Source: Candidatus Kapaibacterium sp. (GTDB taxonomy: Bacteria > Bacteroidota > Ignavibacteria > Kapaibacteriales > UBA7675). From it: a stretch of 39,784 bases of DNA. Made by a program: the position numbers and the translations under genes. The notes under the pieces are model-generated. The model worked only from the letters and a program-made list of their open reading frames with translations, did not search any database and had not been told where the DNA came from. The stretch covers positions 1 to 39,784 of the forward strand of contig JANQRB010000154.1 in assembly GCA_028284775.1 (NCBI GenBank), given 5' to 3'. Positions 33,015 through 39,784 of this stretch are shown in pieces (the stretch's first letter is position 1; each line of letters starts with the position of its first letter).

Positions 33015-35705
33015 ATGATAGGTTCAATGGCGCCCGGCTTTCGGACAGGCACAAGAGAGGATCACTTGTCGTGTTTTTCCATCGACCATCCGCAACTCGG
33101 CCCGATTAAACTTCACGTCGGCAGAACTTGGTGTCTCTGTTTGGCCCTTGTGTGGATGACGCTGTTCGCAACAGGCAAGCCGCCGATAAGCACGGCGCAG
33201 GAATTTCCATTTGACCGCGACACTCTAAATGAAGCCGGCCGTCGCCAGATGGAGACCCACAGCGTTTCATGGGGTGACTTCGACAATGATGGCAATATCG
33301 ATCTGTTTCTCAGCGGCGACGGCGTAGATAATATCCTCTACCACAATCAGGGCAATGCTGTTTTCGAACGCCTGAATGCGGTCGAACTGCAGATTTCAGC
33401 TCTGTCCCGAGGCGCCAGCTGGGGTGATTATGACAATGATGGCCAACTGGATCTTTTTATAGTCAATGATCAGGGCGCCGACAATACCTTGCTGCGCAAC
33501 CAGGGCGACGGCAGCTTCCGCAATGTAAGTCTCACGGCAGGCATCCGGGCCGGCGGACATTCTAATTCTGCCAGCTGGGGTGACTATGACCGCGATGGGC
33601 TGCTCGACATTTTCGTCGCCAATGATTTTTCAGTAGAAGAGGACAACTTCGTTCATCGCAATCTGGGCGACGGCAGCTTCCGTCGCGTCGACCGAAGCAT
33701 TGGCATCGAGGGCGGCTTTTCAGACCTGGGCGTCTGGGTCGATTACGACAATGACGGCGACGTCGATTTATTCGTCAGCAACATCCGTAACCAGCAACGT
33801 AACTTTTTGTATGCAAACGACGGCGGCGGCAGATTTCTTCACATCACAAGCGGCGCGCTGGTAAGCGATGAGGGGCGTTCCGCCGGTTCGTCCTGGGCCG
33901 ATTATGATAATGATGGCGATCTGGATGTACTGGTAGCCTTTGAAGGCTTCGGCCGGAGTTTTATCTACCGCAATGATGGGGAGAGCCGTTTTACTCGTCT
34001 CGATGACAACAATTCATCGCATCGACTGAGTGACTGCCTTGGCTCAGCCTGGGTGGACTATGACAATGATGGCGATCTCGATCTTTGTCTTGTCAATCGC
34101 AGCATTGCCCTGCTGTATCGCAATGACGGCGGCGAGCTGCAGGAGATACAGTTTCGGGATATGACTGCGGGAGAAGGCGTACGGACCGCGACTGCCTGGG
34201 CTGATTATGACAATGACGGCGATATGGACGTCTTCATCGCGAACTCCTCGGCCCGGCATGCCAGCGCTCTCTATCGCAACCGAGGCAATGACGGGGCCTG
34301 GGTCAATATTGCGCTCAGCGGCCTGCTGTCCAATCGAGCTGCGATCGGAGCGCGCGTCAGAGCCCGCGCTTTCATCGATGGCCGCCACGTGTGGCAGATG
34401 CGCCGCGTGGAAGGACAGAGCGGCTATCGCAGTCAGAACAGCCTCCGGGTCCATTTCGGTCTTGGCGATGCCAGACTGATCGACTCTCTCCTGATCGAAT
34501 GGCCCAGCGGCATTCGCCAGATACTGACCTGCATGCCCGTCAGACGCTTCTACCGGATCGAGGAAGCCGACACCAGCATAACGATGGGACCGCCACTGCT
34601 TATCGATATCGGCCCAGACCTCCGTCAAATTTGCGCGGGCGAAGAGCTCATGCTCGATGCGGGAGGGGGCTTTGCGCACTACGAGTGGTCGAACGGTGCG
34701 ACGAGTTCATCGATCACGGTCACGGAAGACGGCCGCTTCAGCGTGCGGGTTCGTGATCATAGCGGCTGTGAGCATGAATCCAATGAAGTGAGCGTTGCAG
34801 TTCGGCCGCTGCCGCTACCTGAGATTCTGGCATCGACAACAGCGCTGTGCGGCGGTCAAAGCGCCGAGCTACGCGTCGAAGGAGATTATGCAGCCTATGA
34901 ATGGTCGAACGGCTTTGGCGGGCGAAGCATCGTCATCGATCAGGCAGGGGATTACTTTGTGACCGTCCGGGACGACCATGGCTGCCTTGCTACATCTGCG
35001 CTGGTGTCAATCGAGGGCGGCGGCGATCTTGAAGTGCCCGCCGCTATCGGCGACTATCCGATAATGCTCGACTCTACCGGGATCGGCGGTATTCGCTGCA
35101 GCAAAATAATACTTCGCAACCCCGGCGCGGAGGAATACATCCTGCACGATGCTCATTTTCGGCGCAATGTGGAGTTTTCCATTCCACGCCACCAGCTGCC
35201 GCTGCGTATTCCGCCGGAAGACGAGCGCGAGCTGATCGTCTGTTTCGCGCCGACCGCAGCTGAAGTATATGAAGATCGTCTGCACCTGTCCGGAGGCAGT
35301 TGCGGCGAATCGTCCGTCAGTGTCATTGCTGTCGGAATTCCGACTCGCTTACAGGGCCGCGCCGCCTGCAATGTGCCGCTCTCCGTCACTGCGCAGCCCG
35401 GCAGCGCTTTATGGTTGTCATCGCCGTATCCCAACCCTGTCAGTGTCGAAGTTCGCATCGCCATCGATCTGAGCTATCCCGTCGGCGCGGAGCGTCCGGC
35501 CGTGACGGGCCGCCTGTTCGATGTTCTTGGTCTGCCCGGTCAACAGGCCGAATATCGATGCGTCCGTAAAGAAATCCATGGAAGTCAGATCCGTGAACAG
35601 GGCGATCTGATCTTCACGTGCCGCGAGATCGCGGCGGGGATGTATTGGGCCGCCGTTCGTACAACGCAGGATGCCCGGGTCTTCAGCCTGCGAATTGTAC
35701 AATGA
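33015..35705 (+). CDS. T9SS-type secreted FG-GAP/ASPIC protein
   Basis: 896 residues. A hydrophobic export signal lies at about residues 38-60 (WCLCLALVWMTLFATG); the start could also be ATG 33027. Seven FG-GAP/VCBS repeats (about 85-420) each carry a calcium-binding core such as SWGDYDNDGQLDLFI, forming a beta-propeller. An ASPIC/UnbV domain follows (about 425-510; AIGARVRARAF, HFGLGDARLIDSLLIEWPSG). Two SprB-like/PKD-like modules (about 537-600 and 608-672; HYEWSNGATSSSITV, AYEWSNGFGGRSIVI), an HYDIN/ASPM-like Ig domain (about 676-786) and a final module (about 800-896; SPYPNPVSVEVRI, GRLFDVLGLPG) resembling the type A T9SS sorting tail complete it. The PorV-type protein at the window start fits such a route. 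Converges on hutU. Ligand unknown. Confidence 0.85.
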   Translation: MIGSMAPGFRTGTREDHLSCFSIDHPQLGPIKLHVGRTWCLCLALVWMTLFATGKPPISTAQEFPFDRDTLNEAGRRQMETHSVSWGDFDNDGNIDLFLSGDGVDNILYHNQGNAVFERLNAVELQISALSRGASWGDYDNDGQLDLFIVNDQGADNTLLRNQGDGSFRNVSLTAGIRAGGHSNSASWGDYDRDGLLDIFVANDFSVEEDNFVHRNLGDGSFRRVDRSIGIEGGFSDLGVWVDYDNDGDVDLFVSNIRNQQRNFLYANDGGGRFLHITSGALVSDEGRSAGSSWADYDNDGDLDVLVAFEGFGRSFIYRNDGESRFTRLDDNNSSHRLSDCLGSAWVDYDNDGDLDLCLVNRSIALLYRNDGGELQEIQFRDMTAGEGVRTATAWADYDNDGDMDVFIANSSARHASALYRNRGNDGAWVNIALSGLLSNRAAIGARVRARAFIDGRHVWQMRRVEGQSGYRSQNSLRVHFGLGDARLIDSLLIEWPSGIRQILTCMPVRRFYRIEEADTSITMGPPLLIDIGPDLRQICAGEELMLDAGGGFAHYEWSNGATSSSITVTEDGRFSVRVRDHSGCEHESNEVSVAVRPLPLPEILASTTALCGGQSAELRVEGDYAAYEWSNGFGGRSIVIDQAGDYFVTVRDDHGCLATSALVSIEGGGDLEVPAAIGDYPIMLDSTGIGGIRCSKIILRNPGAEEYILHDAHFRRNVEFSIPRHQLPLRIPPEDERELIVCFAPTAAEVYEDRLHLSGGSCGESSVSVIAVGIPTRLQGRAACNVPLSVTAQPGSALWLSSPYPNPVSVEVRIAIDLSYPVGAERPAVTGRLFDVLGLPGQQAEYRCVRKEIHGSQIREQGDLIFTCREIAAGMYWAAVRTTQDARVFSLRIVQ

Positions 35706-35756
35706 CGGGCCCGGTTCCGGATGAAAGCGGCCGCTCATGTGCCAGAAAGCCGTCTC

Positions 35757-37418
35757 TCAGGTGTCAGGCTGCATCGGCAGGGTAATCCCGAAGCGCTCCG
35801 CGTTGTCGATTGCCCGCTCGTAGCCGGCATCGGCGTGCCGGAGAATGCCCATCAAGGGATCGTAGGTCAAGACGCGCTGCAGGCGCTGTCCCGCTTCCTC
35901 CGTACCGTCGGCCACCACGACCATGCCGGCGTGCAGGGACAGTCCCATGCCCACGCCGCCGCCGTGATGTAACGACACCCATGAAGCGCCGCCGACCGCG
36001 TTGAGCGCAAAGTTGAGATACACCCAGTCGGCGATGGCGTCGGAGCCGTCTTTCATCGCTTCGGTTTCGCGGTGCGGAGAAGCGACCGAGCCGCAATCCA
36101 GGTGATCGCGGCCGATAACGATCGGCGCCCGTACTTTTCCATCGCGTACAAGGTCATTAAACAAAGCACCTGCCTTGGCGCGCTCGCCATAACCCAGCCA
36201 GCAGATACGCGAAGGCAAGCCCTGGAAACGCAGGCTGCCGCTTGCTTTGTCCAGCCAGCGATGAAGGGCTTCGTCGGCCGGAAACAGCTCTTTGATCGCG
36301 CGGTCAGTCGTATAGATATCTTCGGGGTCGCCTGAGAGCGCCACCCAGCGGAAAGGGCCTTTGCCGTCACAGAAGAGCGGACGCACGAAGGCCGGTACAA
36401 AGCCGGGGAAATCGAAGGCGTTGGCAACCCCGGCATGCTCCTGCGCTTCACCGCGTATGTTGTTGCCGTAATCGAAAACGACGGCGCCGCGCCGCTGAAA
36501 CTCGAGCATCGCTTCGACATGATCGCCAATCGACCGATAAGCTTCTTTAAGATAGCGATCGGGGTCGACGGCCCGCAGCGCGTCTGCCTCGTCTTTGCTG
36601 TAGCCTTTGGGAAAATATCCATTCAGCGGATCGTGTGCCGAGGTCTGATCCGTGACGATATCAGGGATGACCTCACGACGCAGCAACTCCGGCAGCAGCT
36701 CGGCGGCATTGCCCAGCAGACCGACCGAAACGGCTGTGCCCTCCTGCCGGTGACGCTGGATAACAGCAAGCGCTTCGTCGAGGCTGGTACACTTGACCTG
36801 GCAATAGCGGTCATGAATTCGTTTGTCGATGCGCGATTCGTCGATTTCGATACAGAGCGTCGCCGCGCCGTTAAAGGTGGCGGCGAGAGGCTGCGCGCCG
36901 CCCATACCTCCCAGGCCGGCTGTTAGGAGAAAGCGTCCGTGCAAACTGCCGCCGAAATGCTGGCGGGCGCACTCGGCGAAGGTCTCGTAGGTGCCTTGCA
37001 GGATACCCTGGGTGCCGATGTATATCCACGAGCCGGCAGTCATCTGACCGAACATCATCAAGCCCTTGCGATCCAGCTCGCGAAAGTGCTCCCAGTTTGC
37101 CCACTTGCCGACGAGATTCGAATTGGCGATCAGGACGCGCGGCGCATCAGGCAGCGTCCGCACCACCCCGACAGGTTTACCGGACTGCACTAACAGGGTT
37201 TCGTCCACATCCATCCAGCGCAGGCAGCTCAGAATGGCATCGAATGATTCCCAGTTGCGGGCCGCCTTGCCGATGCCGCCGTACACAACCAGATCCTGCG
37301 GACGTTCGGCTACTTCCGGATCCAGATTATGCTGAATCATACGGTAGGCCGCTTCGATCTGCCAGCTCTTGCAGGTCAACTCCGTGCCGCGCGGCGCGCG
37401 AATCACACGTTCTTTCAT
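35757..37418 (-). CDS. hutU: Urocanate hydratase
   Basis: Second enzyme of histidine degradation: converts urocanate to imidazolonepropionate with tightly bound NAD+. 553 residues, the family length. Landmarks: ELTCKSWQIEAAYRMIQHNL, LVVYGGIGKAARNW, LVQSGKPVGV, MTAGSWIYIGTQGILQGTYE, LTAGLGGMGGAQPLAATFNG (NAD-binding glycine loop), TDQTSAHDPLNGYFP, NNIRGEAQEHAGV, RICWLGYGERAKAG (active-site Cys region), GRDHLDCGSVASPHRETEAM and HHGGGVGMGLSLHAG. It follows a DUF971 gene by 17 bases on the minus strand, so the two form an operon. No hutH, hutI or hutG is present in the window. It converges on the FG-GAP protein gene. Confidence 0.97.
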   Translation of the reverse strand: MKERVIRAPRGTELTCKSWQIEAAYRMIQHNLDPEVAERPQDLVVYGGIGKAARNWESFDAILSCLRWMDVDETLLVQSGKPVGVVRTLPDAPRVLIANSNLVGKWANWEHFRELDRKGLMMFGQMTAGSWIYIGTQGILQGTYETFAECARQHFGGSLHGRFLLTAGLGGMGGAQPLAATFNGAATLCIEIDESRIDKRIHDRYCQVKCTSLDEALAVIQRHRQEGTAVSVGLLGNAAELLPELLRREVIPDIVTDQTSAHDPLNGYFPKGYSKDEADALRAVDPDRYLKEAYRSIGDHVEAMLEFQRRGAVVFDYGNNIRGEAQEHAGVANAFDFPGFVPAFVRPLFCDGKGPFRWVALSGDPEDIYTTDRAIKELFPADEALHRWLDKASGSLRFQGLPSRICWLGYGERAKAGALFNDLVRDGKVRAPIVIGRDHLDCGSVASPHRETEAMKDGSDAIADWVYLNFALNAVGGASWVSLHHGGGVGMGLSLHAGMVVVADGTEEAGQRLQRVLTYDPLMGILRHADAGYERAIDNAERFGITLPMQPDT

Positions 37419-37435
37419 TGTTGTGCTCTCTTCGA

Positions 37436-37831
37436 TTATGATTGTTGCTGCGCATCTTTTTCGCGGCGCAGCAGTTCGCTGATCTTTTCTTCACTTAAAG
37501 CGTGGTCTTCGGCCGTCGTCCGCAACAATTCCCAGGGATAGATGCCGGTGTTGTGTCCGTCCCGCCAGCCGACCTGGATAGCGTAGTTGCCGACGGGATT
37601 GATGCCGGCCAGCTCGAACATGCCCGGCTTAAAGGTTTGCATCGCCGGCAGCATAACCGTTTTGCCCATGATAGTTTCGCCCTTGCAGGAAGCGCAGGGG
37701 CAGGCATTGCGCAAGCTCTCGGTGCTGATCGTTGCCTCGAAACCGTCGGCCCATTCAAAAGCGATCAGATAAGGCCGCGGGGAGTGAATCTTGCGTGGAA
37801 TCAGTACATTCATAAGCCCGGGTCTGCTCAT
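37436..37831 (-). CDS. DUF971 domain protein
   Basis: 131 residues from ATG 37831; ATG 37813 is an alternative, and the frame's extension to 37954 does not resemble the family. The DUF971 signature is clear: YLIAFEWADGFEATISTESL, RNACPCASCKGE, then MFELAGINPVGNYAIQVGWR, DGHNTGIYPWELLR. DUF971 is the small N-terminal domain of gamma-butyrobetaine hydroxylases and also occurs alone in bacteria, often near iron-sulfur or metal-protein genes; its Cys pair suggests metal binding. Function is not known. It is the first gene of a two-gene operon with hutU and lies divergent from trxA. Confidence 0.8.
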   Translation of the reverse strand: MSRPGLMNVLIPRKIHSPRPYLIAFEWADGFEATISTESLRNACPCASCKGETIMGKTVMLPAMQTFKPGMFELAGINPVGNYAIQVGWRDGHNTGIYPWELLRTTAEDHALSEEKISELLRREKDAQQQS

Positions 37832-37946
37832 ATTGGATGAAAAAAGGCCACTGCAATTTATACTGCCGGCGTCCGTTTCCCTAGCGGCACGCTTCGCCGC
37901 CCTTACAACGGCAATGCTGCACAAGAATTTTAAAGTGCGAGATTTT

Positions 37947-37968
37947 TTTAGCAATTTTGTGTGCTAAA
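37947..37968. promoter_or_regulatory. Inverted repeat in the trxA/DUF971-hutU divergent region
   Basis: TTTAGCA (37947-37953) and TGCTAAA (37962-37968) are exact reverse complements separated by 8 bases, 45 bases ahead of trxA and 116 bases ahead of the DUF971 start. The spacing fits a dimeric regulator's operator. Which gene it controls is not determined. Confidence 0.45.
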
Positions 37969-37999
37969 CCGGCGAAATCGGTTGTTTTTAACATACATT

Positions 38000-38004
38000 G
38001 GGAG
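38000..38004 (+). promoter_or_regulatory. Shine-Dalgarno site fixing the trxA start
   Basis: GGGAG lies 8 bases before ATG 38013 and overlaps the alternative TTG 37998, which it therefore argues against. Confidence 0.55.
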
Positions 38005-38012
38005 TGTGTTCC

Positions 38013-38339
38013 ATGGCGGGACCAGTTCATTTAAATTCGGACAACTTTGAAAGCGAAGTACTGAAATCGGATGTGCCGGTGCTGGTTGACTTCTGGGCTA
38101 CCTGGTGTGGTCCCTGTCGGGTTATCGAACCGCATGTCGATGAACTAAGCCATGAATACGACGGGCGCGTCAAGGTCGGTAAAGTTAACATTGACAATGA
38201 CCCGGCGGTGGCGACCCAATTTGGCATCAGGTCCATACCTGCGCTTTTGTACTTTAAGAACGGCGAAGTCGTCGACACGATCGTCGGCGCCGTTCACAAG
38301 GATCAGATTGCGAACAAGCTTGAAAACGTCTTAAATTGA
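38013..38339 (+). CDS. trxA: Thioredoxin
   Basis: 108 residues, the standard thioredoxin length. The protein reduces disulfides in the cytoplasm using electrons from thioredoxin reductase. The active-site motif WCGPC is in VDFWATWCGPCRVIEP, preceded by the usual NFESEVLKSDVPVLV and followed by VKVGKVNIDNDPAVATQFGI with RSIPALLYFKNGE, which includes the cis-proline. It follows the divergent DUF971-hutU unit. Two strong hairpins follow its stop codon before the pterin dehydratase gene. Confidence 0.96.
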   Translation: MAGPVHLNSDNFESEVLKSDVPVLVDFWATWCGPCRVIEPHVDELSHEYDGRVKVGKVNIDNDPAVATQFGIRSIPALLYFKNGEVVDTIVGAVHKDQIANKLENVLN

Positions 38340-38346
38340 TAGTCGT

Positions 38347-38367
38347 CCCGGCGCCGCGTGCGCCGGG
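38347..38367 (+). terminator. GC-rich hairpin after trxA
   Basis: CCCGGCGC (38347-38354) pairs perfectly with GCGCCGGG (38360-38367) around a 5-base loop, 8 bases after the trxA stop. The following sequence has few T residues, so termination may be inefficient or helped by the larger hairpin that follows. Confidence 0.5.
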
Positions 38368-38374
38368 CGTCCTT

Positions 38375-38423
38375 CGTGGTTTGCGGAGCGCGGCATCGAT
38401 CGATGAACGCTCTTCAAACCACG
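38375..38423. repeat. Long inverted repeat with a nested palindrome between trxA and the pterin dehydratase gene
   Basis: CGTGGTTTGCGGAGCG (38375-38390) and CGCTCTTCAAACCACG (38408-38423) pair at 14 of 16 positions. The 17 bases between hold a perfect 12-base palindrome, CATCGATCGATG (38394-38405). A moderately T-rich stretch follows on the plus strand. It may be a second terminator arm or a cruciform/operator. Confidence 0.55.
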
Positions 38424-38468
38424 TTTCACTTTTGTCTGATTAAACAGGCGGACTAAGGGAAATTTACG

Positions 38469-38762
38469 ATGGCACGTCCCCCCCGACTAACGGAAGACGA
38501 TATCCTCGAGAGGCTCGCTCGACACACGGGGTGGACACGTACGGCCGATACGATTCACAAGCGTTATACCCCCGCCAATTTTGCTTCAGCCATAGGTTTC
38601 ATCAATGCCGTTGCCGTGCTGGCTGAAACGGCAGACCATCATCCGGACATCAGCCTCCACGGCTGGAATAAGGTCGATATCAGTTTGTCAACCCACGACC
38701 AGGGCGGGCTTACGGAGTTGGATTTCAATCTTGCTGCCGGGATTGACGATCTCGGAATTTAG
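38469..38762 (+). CDS. 4a-hydroxytetrahydrobiopterin dehydratase (pterin-4a-carbinolamine dehydratase)
   Basis: 97 residues, the usual size for the PCD/DCoH/PhhB family. The enzyme dehydrates the 4a-hydroxy pterin made by aromatic amino acid hydroxylases, helping recycle tetrahydropterin. Key features: the active-site stretch AETADHHPDISLHGWNKVDI with the His-His pair, and the C-terminal SLSTHDQGGLTELDFNLAAG with the third conserved His. No phenylalanine hydroxylase gene is adjacent, so its partner reaction is unknown. Some bacteria carry PCD-like proteins linked to molybdopterin or other pterins. Confidence 0.9.
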   Translation: MARPPRLTEDDILERLARHTGWTRTADTIHKRYTPANFASAIGFINAVAVLAETADHHPDISLHGWNKVDISLSTHDQGGLTELDFNLAAGIDDLGI

Positions 38763-38850
38763 TCCGCATCTCGCCCTTCCATTGTGCTGATCCCGCCAAG
38801 GGCGGCGCAATTTGAAAACCGTATTTGTTCAATCCTGGACTTTATCCTTC

Positions 38851-39784
38851 ATGGCACGAATCAGTGATATTCATGGCCGCGAGATCATGGACTCCCGCGG
38901 CAATCCAACCGTAGAAGTTGACGTGGTGCTGGACGACGGTTCTTTCGGCCGTGCAGCCGTTCCCTCCGGCGCCAGCACCGGTGAGCATGAAGCCCATGAA
39001 TTGCGGGATGCCGGCGCGGAACGCTACGGCGGCAAAGGGGTTTTGGCTGCCGTTAATAATGTCAATACGGTCATTCACGACGCCCTGCTCGGGGTCGACG
39101 CAGACAGTCAGACTGAAATCGACGCAACAATGCGCGAGCTCGATGGCAGTGACAATAAAGCGACGCTGGGCGCTAATGCCATTCTCGCTGTGTCGCTCGC
39201 CGCCGCCCGCTCCGCCGCTGAATCGGCCGGAACGCCCTTCTTCCGCTATCTCGGCGGCGTACAGGCACGAGTGCTGCCGACACCTATGATGAATATCATC
39301 AATGGCGGTCGCCATGCCGACAACACCGTCGACATCCAGGAATTCATGATCGTACCTGTTGCCGCCGATAGCTTTGCAGACGCTTTGCGGGCCGGCGCCG
39401 AGGTGTTTCACGCGCTGCGGAAGGTGCTGCTCGAAAAAAAATACAGTACCTCGGTTGGCGATGAAGGCGGCTTTGCGCCTTCGCTCCGATCGAACGAAGA
39501 AGCCTTGGATGTGATCTTGCGGGCCATCGAAAAAGCCGGCTACAGGCCCGGCGAAGATTTCCTCCTGGCGCTGGATGTAGCTGCCAGCGAAATGTACCGT
39601 GACGGTGACTATGTCATGTTCAAATCCGACGGCGCGCGCAAGACGGCCGAGGAAATGATCGAATGGTATACGGCGCTCTGCGGTCGGTATCCGATCGTAT
39701 CGATCGAAGATGGTCTGGCGGAAAACGACTGGCAGGGCTGGCAGCGGCTTACCGCACAACTGGCGGCGGGCACGCAACTTGTCG
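38851..39784 (+). CDS. eno: Enolase, 5' part (runs off the window end)
   Basis: The first 311 codons of enolase (usual length about 425-430), which converts 2-phosphoglycerate to phosphoenolpyruvate in glycolysis. The start is ATG 38851, giving the canonical N terminus ARISDIHGREIMDSRGNPTV. Landmarks in order: VPSGASTGEHEAHELRD (substrate loop), LGANAILAVSLAAARSAA, MMNIINGGRHADNTVDIQEF, SVGDEGGFAPSL, LALDVAASEMY (Mg-binding Asp), and VSIEDGLAENDW (Mg-binding Glu). The frame stays open to the window end. No Shine-Dalgarno is seen. A small hairpin, CCGCC/GGCGG, lies in the gap before it. Confidence 0.97.
   Translation, partial: MARISDIHGREIMDSRGNPTVEVDVVLDDGSFGRAAVPSGASTGEHEAHELRDAGAERYGGKGVLAAVNNVNTVIHDALLGVDADSQTEIDATMRELDGSDNKATLGANAILAVSLAAARSAAESAGTPFFRYLGGVQARVLPTPMMNIINGGRHADNTVDIQEFMIVPVAADSFADALRAGAEVFHALRKVLLEKKYSTSVGDEGGFAPSLRSNEEALDVILRAIEKAGYRPGEDFLLALDVAASEMYRDGDYVMFKSDGARKTAEEMIEWYTALCGRYPIVSIEDGLAENDWQGWQRLTAQLAAGTQLV

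Noticed and set aside
38842..39777. 311-codon minus-strand open frame over enolase
   Set aside because: The plus strand encodes a complete-looking enolase N-terminal part; the minus frame is its shadow.

Overview
The window looks like chromosomal DNA of a Gram-negative bacterium from the Fibrobacterota-Chlorobiota-Bacteroidota (FCB) side of the tree. It has about 30 protein genes, moderately high GC, dense coding on both strands, and no insertion sequence, phage gene, CRISPR array, rRNA or recognisable tRNA. The evidence for FCB is a PorV/PorQ-type protein, a GWxTD-domain protein, a large FG-GAP/ASPIC surface protein with a type IX secretion (T9SS)-like C-terminal tail, and CoaC motif variants that I recall from Bacteroidota-type enzymes. 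Outer-membrane LPS genes are present (LpxL-like acyltransferase, heptosyltransferase-like GT9, KdsD). I cannot assign a phylum more precisely; Ignavibacteria-, Calditrichota- or KSB1-like lineages would all fit. Several genes have clear GGAG Shine-Dalgarno sites, while many others have none.

Layout. 1-2.7 kb: PorV-like and GWxTD envelope proteins separated by an intrinsic terminator. 2.7-5.9 kb: LPS block (acyltransferase, GT9, D-arabinose-5-phosphate isomerase). 5.9-6.8 kb: RodZ-like cell-shape protein on the minus strand. 7.3-10.7 kb: FliK-like protein, secreted beta-domain protein, RibD. 10.9-11.8 kb: class II glutamine amidotransferase. 11.8-17.0 kb: nuoL-nuoM-nuoN, the antiporter-like membrane subunits of complex I, without the rest of the operon. 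17.0-17.6 kb: a non-coding stretch rich in complementary helices. 17.6-21.1 kb (minus): FlgD-Ig-type secreted protein and a very unusual ribosomal protein S1. 21.4-26.0 kb: mutS, rpoZ, coaBC. 26.0-31.0 kb (minus): LamG lipoprotein, alcohol dehydrogenase-MocA fusion, membrane acyltransferase. 31.3-32.9 kb: MraZ box, mraZ and rsmH, with no ftsL/ftsI/mur genes following. 33.0-35.7 kb: T9SS-type FG-GAP protein. 35.8-37.8 kb (minus): hutU and a DUF971 gene. 38.0-39.8 kb: trxA, pterin dehydratase and the 5' part of eno.

Functionally the window mixes housekeeping genes with envelope and secretion genes. PorV-type proteins act with the T9SS on cargo like the FG-GAP protein, and the acyltransferase/GT9/KdsD block builds lipid A and inner-core LPS. 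The most interesting observations are: S1 with about 230 and 170 residue disordered tails plus a 30-residue RG/G tract; an LpxL-like frame that continues upstream of its first legal start codon; the helix-rich non-coding stretch near 17.0-17.6 kb; a three-repeat MraZ operator in front of a dcw cluster cut to two genes; and a FliK-like gene with no flagellar neighbours. No defence system or other clearly new multigene system is visible.
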